DNA of 64,000 nt, from the NCBI GenBank assembly GCA_943788815.1, contig CALSRS010000001.1:620001-684000 (forward strand). The letters run 5' to 3'. The notes below the pieces were generated by a model. That model saw only the letters and a list, made by a program, of their open reading frames with translations. It did not search any database and was not told the origin of the DNA. Made by a program: the position numbers and the translations under genes. Numbering within the stretch: position 1 is the stretch's first letter; the number at the start of each line of letters is the position of its first letter. This stretch comes from an uncultured Gammaproteobacteria bacterium (GTDB lineage Bacteria; Pseudomonadota; Gammaproteobacteria; Eutrophobiales; Eutrophobiaceae). Below are positions 30,952 through 39,450 of this stretch, piece after piece.

Positions 30952-32429
30952 TGTCCTGCCCCCATAAGCATTTCTGCTGCCTGTTGAGCCACGCCAATCG
31001 TTAAGTCAGTATTAATACCAAAATATATACTGGCACCGATTAATAACCACGTAGGGATCAGAAGCTGTAAGGGGGCTTCTTTTACTACAACTTCACTCGG
31101 TTCGACATTATTAAAATAGGCCGCCTCAACCAGCTTCCACATATAGATAACAGCCAATAAGGAACCAACTAGAACAACGACAGCAATTGGCCAATAACCT
31201 TGCTCCAGGGCGGCCAGTACCAGATACCATTTACTGATAAAACCTACGGTAAGAGGTACACCAATAAGACTTAAACCACCTACTACTATGGCCGCCATAG
31301 TCCATGGCATTATCTGACCCAATCCCTTGAAGTGTTCGATCCGCGCAGCGCCCATATGATAGGCGATACCGCCAAGCGCAAGAAAAAGCCCACCCTTCAT
31401 CAATGCATGATTGAAGAGATGTAATATACCAGAGGTGAGTCCCGTAACTGACGCAAAGCTAATACCTAAAATCATGTATCCAATCTGTGCAACGCTAGAA
31501 TATGCCAGCATGCGCTTTATGTTTTGCTGGAATATTGCCACAGTTGAACCGATTAAAATTGCTGGAATTGCCATTAGCATCAGCACTGTGCCCATAGGCA
31601 TAATCTCAAACGCAAATGTCACGCCAAAAATAGTAAAGACAAAACGCAATAGCACATATATAGCAACTTTTGTGGCTGTTGCAGAGAGAAACGCACTTGC
31701 CGAAGATGGTGCATAGGCATATGAATTAGGCAGCCAAAGATGCAAAGGAAACAGGGCCAGCTTGAGACAAATACCGACTGTCAGAAAAGCAAATGCTGCC
31801 CGTATCGTTCTGGTTTCTAATACCTCAGGGATCCTCTGTGCTAAATCAAGTATATTCAGCGTCCCAGTCATCATATACATCAGACCTATGCCAATCAGTA
31901 TGAATGTCGCGCCCAGCGTACCCATAATCAGATATTGAAATGCAGCAGTCAGCGCGCGCCTATCCTTACCAAGACTCACAAGGGTGTAAGTTGAAAGCGA
32001 TGATATCTCAAGAAACACAAAAATATTAAATGCATCACCAGTAATTACTATCCCGAGTAGCCCAGTAAGGCATAAAAGATAAGCAGAATAAAATAATGTT
32101 TGTTTATGAGGAGCTATCTCATGTTCTATGCTTTTCCCCGCATAAAGCATTACGACTGCACCTATCATAGAGACTATTAATAATACAAAACCACTGATTT
32201 TATCAACGCGATATTCTATACCCCAGGGTGGTGCCCAATCCCCCATTTCATAGGAGATAGGACCTGTATTGATAACTGCTGAAAGCAACTCAATGCTTAT
32301 CCCAAGACTGATCAAACAAATAAACAGGGCAAAAAGCCATACCAGTTTTGGTCTGTGAATAATCAGGCACAATGGCGCCGCAATTAAAGGCAAAACAACT
32401 TGTAATGCCGGCAAATTATCGCTGATCAA
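30948..32429 (-). CDS. mnhD: Mrp-like antiporter subunit D, first paralogue
   Basis: 493-aa NuoN/MnhD-type subunit directly following mnhC, the standard mnhC-mnhD order, so this is the best MnhD candidate. FVFLEISSLSTYTLVSLG holds the TM5 glutamate, KLALFPLHLWLPNSYAYAPS the TM7 lysine, and QNIKRMLAYSSVAQIGY the second-half channel. Four-base overlaps with both neighbours. Role: proton/cation exchange within the Mrp-like complex. Confidence 0.9.
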   Translation of the reverse strand: MISDNLPALQVVLPLIAAPLCLIIHRPKLVWLFALFICLISLGISIELLSAVINTGPISYEMGDWAPPWGIEYRVDKISGFVLLIVSMIGAVVMLYAGKSIEHEIAPHKQTLFYSAYLLCLTGLLGIVITGDAFNIFVFLEISSLSTYTLVSLGKDRRALTAAFQYLIMGTLGATFILIGIGLMYMMTGTLNILDLAQRIPEVLETRTIRAAFAFLTVGICLKLALFPLHLWLPNSYAYAPSSASAFLSATATKVAIYVLLRFVFTIFGVTFAFEIMPMGTVLMLMAIPAILIGSTVAIFQQNIKRMLAYSSVAQIGYMILGISFASVTGLTSGILHLFNHALMKGGLFLALGGIAYHMGAARIEHFKGLGQIMPWTMAAIVVGGLSLIGVPLTVGFISKWYLVLAALEQGYWPIAVVVLVGSLLAVIYMWKLVEAAYFNNVEPSEVVVKEAPLQLLIPTWLLIGASIYFGINTDLTIGVAQQAAEMLMGAGQ

Positions 32430-32782
32430 AACGAACCATCCTGTTTATGAATATCATCTTCTTCTATACTGCCGTAATCTTCATAGATTCTTACTATCAA
32501 GGCCAGGGCGAGTGCCGTGGTAGCGACACCAACCACAATAGCTGTCAGCATTAATACATGGGGCAATGGATTTGAATAAATTTCTATGCCATCAGTCAGA
32601 ATGGGGGCAGCACCATCTTTAACTTTTCCCATACTTACATACAATATAATTACGGATGTTTGAAAAATATTTAAACCAACAACTTTCTTAATCAGGTTGC
32701 CCTGTGCAATAACGATATAAAATCCCGTCATCATCAAGACAATGACTATCCAGTAATTATATAAACCTAAAAATGTATTCAT
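32426..32782 (-). CDS. mnhC: Mrp-like antiporter subunit C (NuoK-like)
   Basis: 118-aa protein with three membrane helices, homologous to NuoK. LNIFQTSVIILYVSMG and DPLPHVLMLTAIVVGVATTALALALIVRIYE-like segments (here SNPLPHVLMLTAIVVG) are diagnostic of MnhC. Overlaps the A'B fusion gene and mnhD by four bases each. It lengthens the quinone-less membrane arm shared by Mrp and complex I. Confidence 0.93.
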   Translation of the reverse strand: MNTFLGLYNYWIVIVLMMTGFYIVIAQGNLIKKVVGLNIFQTSVIILYVSMGKVKDGAAPILTDGIEIYSNPLPHVLMLTAIVVGVATTALALALIVRIYEDYGSIEEDDIHKQDGSF

Positions 32783-33741
32783 TGCTCTTCAATTGAACGA
32801 ATTCGTTTACGATCTGAAAAATCAAAAAATATGGATAACATCACAGATGTGACAGTTATACCAACACCTAATTCAATCAGTAAAATGCCATAATGTTGTC
32901 CATGTACAGGGTCATGAGCGAGAACATTATATCCAAGAAAATTACCACCTAAGAGCATGGTTACTACTCCTACTCCGGCAAAAAGGAGCACACCCGCAGA
33001 CATCAATAGATGAATAACAAAGGGGCTAATCACTTTCTGGGCACTTTCCGTACTAAAGATAATCGCATATAAAATAATTGCCGCAGCAAAAATTACCCCT
33101 GCCTGAAAACCTCCTCCAGGTCCATAGTCCCCATGAAACTGAATATACAAACCATAAAGCAAGATTAAGGGGATTAACGCTTTGGCAATTACTCGTAAAA
33201 TAAGGTGATGTGACATTGAAGGACTCGGTAATGCAATTTCAGGACGCTTACCAAATCGGCCCAGAAGTGACAGCACACCCAGTCCTGCTGCAAAAATAAC
33301 CACCGTTTCTCCAAGTGTATCGAACCCTCTATAACTGCCCAAAACTGATGTTACGATATTTGGTACTCCGATCTCTTCACCTGACTGCTGAATATATCTA
33401 GGCGCCACATGGTGATGAATTGGATCACTTGGATCTGAAAAATATGGCATATCAAGGGTGGCATAAATCAATGCCCCTCCCGTCACAACGACAACCATTA
33501 GTGGCAATGTGGAGCCATGAGAAGATTTTTTTTCTCTTCTGCTGGTTAGAGCAAGGGTCCCTAGCATTAAAACTGTTGAAATACCTGCGCCTACAGCCGC
33601 TTCTGTTAATGCGACATCGACTGCATCAAGATTCACAAAAAAACTGGCAGACACCAGACTGTAAATACCAAATAAAATAACAACGGCAAACAGATCGCGA
33701 ATAAATACAATTGATAATCCAGTAACTACCAATATACCCAT
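32779..33741 (-). CDS. mnhB: MbhD/MbhE/MnhB fusion antiporter subunit
   Basis: 320-aa membrane protein combining three units. About 1-75 is the DUF4040/MbhD helix set (DVALTEAAVGAGISTVLML), about 80-160 an MbhE-like part (NIVTSVLGSYRGFDTLGETVVI), and about 180-310 MnhB (YIQFHGDYGPGGGFQAGVI, ELGVGITVTSVM). In classical Mrp the first two belong to the C-terminus of MnhA, so here that end has been split off and joined to MnhB. It follows mnhG by 19 bp and overlaps mnhC. Confidence 0.9.
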   Translation of the reverse strand: MGILVVTGLSIVFIRDLFAVVILFGIYSLVSASFFVNLDAVDVALTEAAVGAGISTVLMLGTLALTSRREKKSSHGSTLPLMVVVVTGGALIYATLDMPYFSDPSDPIHHHVAPRYIQQSGEEIGVPNIVTSVLGSYRGFDTLGETVVIFAAGLGVLSLLGRFGKRPEIALPSPSMSHHLILRVIAKALIPLILLYGLYIQFHGDYGPGGGFQAGVIFAAAIILYAIIFSTESAQKVISPFVIHLLMSAGVLLFAGVGVVTMLLGGNFLGYNVLAHDPVHGQHYGILLIELGVGITVTSVMLSIFFDFSDRKRIRSIEEQ

Positions 33742-33760
33742 TAAAACGATGTCGATTATA

Positions 33761-34087
33761 TTAACTATTTTGATTCTCCTTATCTTTCAAAAATGGTTTT
33801 AACCCACTATGTAAGGCAGATTTTGCTAGAGAATGTGCCGAAGTTGGACTGGTATAAGCTATGATTAACAACACCAATAATAATTTAATGATCATCATTA
33901 ATGAATTTGCCTGCAGCATAAGACCTATGATTATCAGGAAAGTACTTAATGTATCCGTCACACTGGCGGCATGTAACCTGGTAAAAAAATCGGGAAATCT
34001 GAACAGACCTACTGCACCCGTTATTCCCAGAAAACCTCCTGCCAACAAACATATCCAGCTGAGCACGTTCAAAAAGATATCCATCAC
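33761..34087 (-). CDS. mnhG: Mrp-like antiporter subunit G
   Basis: 108-aa protein with three membrane helices. ICLLAGGFLGITGAVGLFRFPDFFTRLHAASVTDTLS is the strongly conserved MnhG signature. C-terminal tail KPFLKDKENQNS is polar. Overlaps mnhF by four bases. A structural subunit required for assembly of Mrp complexes in studied organisms. Confidence 0.94.
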   Translation of the reverse strand: MMDIFLNVLSWICLLAGGFLGITGAVGLFRFPDFFTRLHAASVTDTLSTFLIIIGLMLQANSLMMIIKLLLVLLIIAYTSPTSAHSLAKSALHSGLKPFLKDKENQNS

Positions 34088-34368
34088 TGCTGCTCCACGT
34101 CTGCTTGCTGTTCCTTGTTGTATTCAAAAAATCGCAACACAGCAATCACACTAATAAAATTTATCAGTGCATAGACCAGGGCAATATCTACCATGTCACC
34201 GCGTCCTGCGGTAACACTCAATACCGATAGCAATAGCACCGTTTTGGTTCCCACGACATTAACTGCAAGTATCCGATCATAAAGTGTCGGACCAAGAATA
34301 GCCCTGATGAGAGCGATGATCATCACAACGAGAATACTGATAGAAATTATGGTAAACATTACAATCAT
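34084..34368 (-). CDS. mnhF: Mrp-like antiporter subunit F
   Basis: 94-aa protein, three membrane helices. RAILGPTLYDRILAVNVVGTKTVLLL is the MnhF signature with its conserved Asp-Arg. Four-base overlaps with mnhE upstream and mnhG downstream indicate coupled translation. In other Mrp systems MnhF may also help export anions such as bile acids; no evidence here. Confidence 0.94.
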   Translation of the reverse strand: MIVMFTIISISILVVMIIALIRAILGPTLYDRILAVNVVGTKTVLLLSVLSVTAGRGDMVDIALVYALINFISVIAVLRFFEYNKEQQADVEQQ

Positions 34369-34838
34369 CTCTCCAGTTTGCTTACCCGTTTGTCCATTTC
34401 ACCGGTCAAAACACCTTCTTTTCCTTCTTCACTTAAGGCATGAACCTCAAAGGTATCACCATCTATATCAAGGGTAATTGTTCCTGGCGTCATCGTAATT
34501 GAATTCGCGTAGAGCACACGACAAACGTCACTTTTCTGAGACGCCTTCACTTTAAATACCGTCGGACTGATTGCGGCTTCTCCCTTCCATACCCTGGTAA
34601 CAACATCAAGATTGGATTTGATAATTTCAACGAGCAACCAGAATAAATAAAACGGCAAATGAATACTCATTACGATAGAGGGTTCAACCTCGCCATCAAC
34701 GTGTTCCATACGTCTACTAAGATAGAGGATGAGTCCAATAGAGATTGCACCTAGCCCAAGTAACAGGGGCGTATAATGACCTGAGTTGACCAACCAGAAG
34801 ACCGCGAGTATCACTGTTAGACTTAATAATTGTTTCAA
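34365..34838 (-). CDS. mnhE: Mrp-like antiporter subunit E
   Basis: 157-aa subunit, two or three N-terminal helices and a cytoplasmic domain with ANSITMTPGTITLDIDGDTFEVHAL, the MnhE signature. First gene of the antiporter operon. Start is TTG at 34838, decided by a strong AAGGA seven bases upstream. The divergent SCO1 gene begins 190 bp away. Confidence 0.92.
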   Translation of the reverse strand: MKQLLSLTVILAVFWLVNSGHYTPLLLGLGAISIGLILYLSRRMEHVDGEVEPSIVMSIHLPFYLFWLLVEIIKSNLDVVTRVWKGEAAISPTVFKVKASQKSDVCRVLYANSITMTPGTITLDIDGDTFEVHALSEEGKEGVLTGEMDKRVSKLER

Positions 34839-34878
34839 GGTCTTTTCCTTCTCAAATCTTTATATTCAATGCTGCATT

Positions 34879-34887
34879 AGTATAACA
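34879..34887 (-). promoter_or_regulatory. Possible promoter of the Mrp-like operon
   Basis: Minus strand TGT then TATACT (34887-34879): extended -10 element with one mismatch in the hexamer and no good -35. Start point near 34872, about 34 bases before the TTG codon of mnhE. In the same gap a perfect TATAAT at 35016-35021 on the plus strand lies just 7 bases before the SCO1 ATG; its -35 is poor, so a leaderless SCO1 transcript is only a possibility. Confidence 0.42.
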
Positions 34888-35028
34888 ATATATTTACTCA
34901 TGCTCCCAGTCACTAAACGTAGAAATTTCATGATTTTCGACAGTTTAATACTTGACATTATTATATAGAACGTGCTCCCACTCATAAATAATGAATACTT
35001 GGTATTCGACATCTGTATAATTTCAAAT

Positions 35029-35676
35029 ATGATAAAAAAACGTACTTTAAAAAGTCTATTATTGTTTGCTGGATTGTTATTCATAGGCGCTGCCATCGGA
35101 CTTTTCACGTCTCGTTTTTATTCCACAGCAGATGCCCCACCTGAAATTAGTCGCCTGTTGTGGCCTAATCCAAAGAACATCGCTGACTTTTCGATGATAG
35201 ATCAAGATGGTGACCGCTTCGGAGTTCAAAACCTTAATGACAAATGGTCTTTTCTTTTTTTTGGCTACACCTATTGTCCCGATGTATGCCCAATAACATT
35301 AACTGTCCTGGACCAATTTTATAGTGGGATAACACGTGCTGAAGATAGAGAACAAGTGCAGGTAATATTTGTGACTATAGACCCAGAACGAGACACGACG
35401 TCACGTTTAAAAGAATATCTGGATTTCTTTGAGCCGGAATTTATTGGACTAGGCGGCTCTATCGAGCAAGTGAATTCTCTCACCGAACAAATCGGGATAA
35501 CGTATTTACATCATCTACCTCAGGCTGATGATAATTATCTCGTCGATCACACAAGTTCTGTCTTTTTGCTGGATCCTCAGGCGCGGCTTGTATCCATTTT
35601 TTCTGCACCACACACTACAGATGAATTTGCGTCTAGATTCACTGATATCCGTGATTTTTTGTCTAATTATCAGTGA
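35029..35676 (+). CDS. SCO1/SenC copper chaperone
   Basis: 215-aa membrane-anchored periplasmic thioredoxin-fold protein for assembly of the CuA centre of cytochrome c oxidase. TM anchor about 8-28, copper ligands in YTYCPDVCP and the distal His in LVDHTSSVF, plus FVTIDPERDT. ATG 35029 starts just before the anchor; an upstream in-frame ATG at 34972 would add 19 unlikely residues. Its stop overlaps the GTG start of the PCuAC-PSD fusion gene, a classic Sco-PCuAC pairing. Confidence 0.93.
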   Translation: MIKKRTLKSLLLFAGLLFIGAAIGLFTSRFYSTADAPPEISRLLWPNPKNIADFSMIDQDGDRFGVQNLNDKWSFLFFGYTYCPDVCPITLTVLDQFYSGITRAEDREQVQVIFVTIDPERDTTSRLKEYLDFFEPEFIGLGGSIEQVNSLTEQIGITYLHHLPQADDNYLVDHTSSVFLLDPQARLVSIFSAPHTTDEFASRFTDIRDFLSNYQ

Positions 35677-37019
35677 ATAAGTTTGTTTTTGTATTTCTGG
35701 TTTTAATCAATCATGCATCATATGCTGATAAGCATATTGTAATATCGGCCCCATCGATAGCATTAGCACCAGCTTCCTCAACTACGTATGCTGCTTATCT
35801 AACGATTTATAATCAAACTAGCGATGATATTTCATTACGGCGTATTGAAAGTACTGATTTTCAAAAAATTGAGATCCATCAAACAGAAATAATTGAAGAT
35901 CTGTCTCAAATGCGTCATTTAGATGAAATTACTATCCCAGCAAATCAACAAGTCTCTCTTGAACCCGGTGGTTTACATTTAATGCTGCATAATGCCACTA
36001 TCCCATTGGTACTGGGTGAACAGAGACAATTGATATTTCATTTTTCAGATGGAACACAACGTACCGAAATATTCACAGTAAATAATCTAACTGATATCAT
36101 TTCACAAAACAGTATAAAAACTCCTGATGAGCCACAGACGAACTATATGAGATCCTTAAAAGTATTTTTACAACGTTTTCTTCCTCAACATACCCTTTCT
36201 GGATTAATGTATGAAATTGCTCGCGTCAAATGGGAGCCCCTTAAGAACATTTTAATCAGCAAGTTTATTGACCTCTATAAAGTTGATATGTCTATTGCAA
36301 AAAATCCGGATCCAAAATCATATGCTGACTTCAACTCTTTTTTTACGAGGGAATTAAAAACGGCTTCGCGTCCTATAGATAATACAAAGAACGTCATTGT
36401 TTCGCCAGTTGATGGAGCAATCAGTCAGTTTGGAAAAATTCAAGATGATTTGCTGATACAGGCAAAAGGAAAAAACTATTCTGTTAGCACATTATTAGGC
36501 GACAAGGCAGAAGTTGCCGATCAATTTAAAAATGGATCATTTATCACAATATATCTGTCACCAAAGGACTACCATCGTATTCATATGCCATTAGATGGAC
36601 AATTAAACAGCATGACCTACATTCCCGGGAAATTATATTCCGTCAACAAAGCGACAACGGATCAGGTAGATAACTTGTTTGCCATTAATGAACGTATTGT
36701 TAATGTATTTGATACAGACATTGGATCTGTCGCGCTGGTAATGGTTGGGGCAATTTTTGTTGGTGGCATGGAAACGACCTGGGAGGGAGAAGTAACTCCA
36801 GCATCAAATCGTCGAGGATTATCACGAAACTATGACACGCAACAAATCAATATTAGTAAAGGCGAAGAGATGGGTCGATTTAATATGGGCTCGACAGTTA
36901 TTGTGTTGTTTGAACCTGATAAAATTATATTTGAAGCAGATATTACAACGGATACTAAAGTGGTGATGGGCCAGAAGATTGCGAATAATACAAATAATTC
37001 AGTCAATACTAATAACTAA
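35673..37019 (+). CDS. Fusion of PCuAC copper chaperone and phosphatidylserine decarboxylase
   Basis: 448 aa, GTG start overlapping the SCO1 stop. Residues 1-18 are a signal peptide. About 20-138 is a PCuAC domain with a perfect H-X10-M-X21-H-X-M copper motif (His69, Met80, His102, Met104). After a short polar linker, 159-438 is a whole type I phosphatidylserine decarboxylase: MRSLKVFLQRFLPQH start, SPVDGAI (Asp247), YHRIHMP (His304) and the self-cleavage site MGST (Ser407; LGST is usual). PSD normally works at the cytoplasmic membrane face, so export would misplace it. Met159 (36147) could be a separate internal start, with no clear ribosome binding site. No stop codon or frameshift separates the halves. 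Convergent 11-bp overlap with the next gene. Confidence 0.9.
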   Translation: MNKFVFVFLVLINHASYADKHIVISAPSIALAPASSTTYAAYLTIYNQTSDDISLRRIESTDFQKIEIHQTEIIEDLSQMRHLDEITIPANQQVSLEPGGLHLMLHNATIPLVLGEQRQLIFHFSDGTQRTEIFTVNNLTDIISQNSIKTPDEPQTNYMRSLKVFLQRFLPQHTLSGLMYEIARVKWEPLKNILISKFIDLYKVDMSIAKNPDPKSYADFNSFFTRELKTASRPIDNTKNVIVSPVDGAISQFGKIQDDLLIQAKGKNYSVSTLLGDKAEVADQFKNGSFITIYLSPKDYHRIHMPLDGQLNSMTYIPGKLYSVNKATTDQVDNLFAINERIVNVFDTDIGSVALVMVGAIFVGGMETTWEGEVTPASNRRGLSRNYDTQQINISKGEEMGRFNMGSTVIVLFEPDKIIFEADITTDTKVVMGQKIANNTNNSVNTNN

Positions 37020-39414
37020 TAACACCATCTTTACGATATTGCTCCATCTGCTGCTCATTCAATCCAAGCAAATCACCGTAGATATAGTCATTATCACCAC
37101 CAAATAAGGGCGCAGTATTATAGATATCTCCCGGCGTCTCACTTAAATCAAAGGGTGGAAAATTACAGGCCAGCAAGCCGATTTCACGATGACGTCGCCA
37201 GCGCCAGGTCTCCAATTCACAAAGCTGCGGATCACTAAAAACATCGGCAACCGTATTAACTGGATAGGAGCAAATACCCTGCGACTGCAATTGTGTGGCA
37301 ACACCTAGCGCCGCCTCGGCCATGGTCCACTGACTTATTATACGATTCAATTCCACTTCATTTTCACGGCGATGTACCGCGGTATCAAAACGTTCATCTG
37401 TTAGAATATTTTTATTACTCATGATTTTTGCAAGGCGAGAAAATTCTTCATCAGACCAGCATGACAATGTCACCCATTGATCATCTATACATGGATAAGC
37501 ACCATGAGGCGCAGCAACAGCATCAGAATTCATATTTCTATCTGCGATGTTGCCATTTTCATTATAGTCAAATAAGGCACCTGCCAGAAACTGAAGGCCA
37601 GTCTCATACTGCGATAAATCGATATGCCCTCCCTGCCCCGTACGTCTACTTTTATCCAGTGCTGCCAAAACGGCAGAGGCACCATAATTGGCTGCGATAA
37701 AGTCTATATATGGGCCATATAACAACATGGGAGGGCCATCACTTGCACCGGTCAAACCACAAAATCCCGATAGCGCAGATAATTGTGAACCAAATCCCGG
37801 GGTCATAGCACGAGGGCCAGTTTGTCCCATATTACAGGTGGAAAGCATCACTAATGCCGGGTTTTGTTTAACTAGCGTTTCGTACCCCAGCCCGATTCGT
37901 GAGATGACACCAGGTCGCATATTTTCAATAATAATATCTGACCATTTAGTCAATTTTAACGCCAGGTCGATTCCACCAGGTTTTTTCACATCCAGAGTAA
38001 TGGAGTGTTTAGAATCGTTGAAGATCGCGAAGCATCCCCCTCGGTTGAGGCCTGGCTTACCATCCTTAAACGGTGGGTATTCGAGCCTGAAACCATCAGG
38101 TCGGCTTGGTGCTTCAACATGCACCACGGTTGCGCCAAAGTTTGCTAAAATTTTCCCTATCTGAGGACCGGCTGCATATCCACCAAATTCCAGAACCTTG
38201 ACACCATCTAAGGCACGTGGAGTTGAAAAATACTGTTTAGTCGTTGTAATACTTACATAAGGTTTTTCATCAATCTTTATGGCATTCAGTTTTTCAAGAA
38301 TTTGAACAGACTCATCTTTTTGTCCATCATGACGAATACCCGGGCGCTCACCATTTAATAAATAAAATACACCGCAATGCTTTTCGGCGTCTCCTTTATC
38401 TCTGCTCACATCAGACCAGAAATCCCGATCTATCAGTTGAGGATCTTTACTGATGTCGGCCACATTGAATACCGGGTAACCCAATATCTCTCGCCGACTG
38501 CCCTCTTCCAGAAATTCATCCTTGGTCAAGCTCATAAAAAATCGGGCGATAGGCTCTTCCATGGCATCAATTTCACTTTGAGTTGCCTGTACCTGGGTAA
38601 ATGTATCCCAGTCAATATCTTTGAGCACACCAGGATCTGCTCCGCAGGTCTGCATCCAGTCTAGCAGTTGTCTATTGGTGCGTTTTCCAGCTGAGCCACC
38701 ATAAATAATAAAGTTTAGATATCCGTCTTTACATGGCCAGAAGGCACGCAGCTTCGCGCCGGTCACAGAACGTCCAACTGCAAATGACCCAGCACGGGTA
38801 GGAATTTGGTTCAACATGTCCCAGTACATCGGCGCAAATGCCAAGGCTGGTATTAAACTGGCCTGGGCAGATACATGGACCTCCTGTCCTTTCTTTGTCA
38901 CATACCGAGCATTTAATGCGGTCAGTGCGCCCACAGCAGCTTGAACACCAGTCCAGGAATATGATTGGGGGACGGTAATACGAACCGGAGTGGAATCCGG
39001 TTCACCCGCAAGAGACATAGCACCACCTGCAGCCATTAGCTCAATATCTGAGGCCCGCCAATTTGCCCTGGGACCGCTTGCGCCAAAGGGGGTAATACTG
39101 ACCAGAATGACGCCGGCATTTATTTTGGATAGTCTGGAATAGTGTAAAAGATCGTCTACACCATCATCTTGTTTACAGGACAAAACGATATCGGCACTTT
39201 GAACCAGCTGATCAAGTTTTTTACGGCCATTTGAGCTTTCTATATCAACAAGACACAGACGTTTATTGACATTAAAGGCGCGCCAATCTGACGTATCTCT
39301 ATTTGATGTCGGAGGTTCAATCTTGATGACTTCGGCACCGAGATCAGCCAGCACTCGTCCGCATAACCAACCAGTCTGGTCAGTGCAATCGATGACGATG
39401 CAATCAGACAGCAT
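37009..39414 (-). CDS. Tandem CaiB/BaiF family CoA-transferase
   Basis: 801-aa family III CoA-transferase made of two CaiB/BaiF units (about 1-380 and 400-801), twice normal length. Both begin with the CoA-binding fold (GRVLADLGAEVIKIE; GKILANFGATVVHVE). In the second unit Glu604 (GGHIDLSQYE) stands where formyl-CoA transferase has its catalytic Asp169. In the first unit this position is Ala185 (VHVSAQA), so that half looks inactive. Substrate unknown. It lies 36 bp after the UbiD-like gene and is probably cotranscribed. Alternative: a non-transferase CoA-binding enzyme. Confidence 0.9.
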   Translation of the reverse strand: MLSDCIVIDCTDQTGWLCGRVLADLGAEVIKIEPPTSNRDTSDWRAFNVNKRLCLVDIESSNGRKKLDQLVQSADIVLSCKQDDGVDDLLHYSRLSKINAGVILVSITPFGASGPRANWRASDIELMAAGGAMSLAGEPDSTPVRITVPQSYSWTGVQAAVGALTALNARYVTKKGQEVHVSAQASLIPALAFAPMYWDMLNQIPTRAGSFAVGRSVTGAKLRAFWPCKDGYLNFIIYGGSAGKRTNRQLLDWMQTCGADPGVLKDIDWDTFTQVQATQSEIDAMEEPIARFFMSLTKDEFLEEGSRREILGYPVFNVADISKDPQLIDRDFWSDVSRDKGDAEKHCGVFYLLNGERPGIRHDGQKDESVQILEKLNAIKIDEKPYVSITTTKQYFSTPRALDGVKVLEFGGYAAGPQIGKILANFGATVVHVEAPSRPDGFRLEYPPFKDGKPGLNRGGCFAIFNDSKHSITLDVKKPGGIDLALKLTKWSDIIIENMRPGVISRIGLGYETLVKQNPALVMLSTCNMGQTGPRAMTPGFGSQLSALSGFCGLTGASDGPPMLLYGPYIDFIAANYGASAVLAALDKSRRTGQGGHIDLSQYETGLQFLAGALFDYNENGNIADRNMNSDAVAAPHGAYPCIDDQWVTLSCWSDEEFSRLAKIMSNKNILTDERFDTAVHRRENEVELNRIISQWTMAEAALGVATQLQSQGICSYPVNTVADVFSDPQLCELETWRWRRHREIGLLACNFPPFDLSETPGDIYNTAPLFGGDNDYIYGDLLGLNEQQMEQYRKDGVISY

Positions 39415-39450
39415 GAAACACCACTTTTTTACAAGCGGATATGCAAGCTT

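Noticed and set aside
34952-34957. Perfect TTGACA on the plus strand upstream of SCO1
   Set aside because: No acceptable -10 at 16-18 bases downstream, so not called as a promoter.
37688-38164. Antisense open frame of 158 codons within the CoA-transferase gene
   Set aside because: Lies on the strand opposite a clear gene and has proline/serine-rich nonsense composition.
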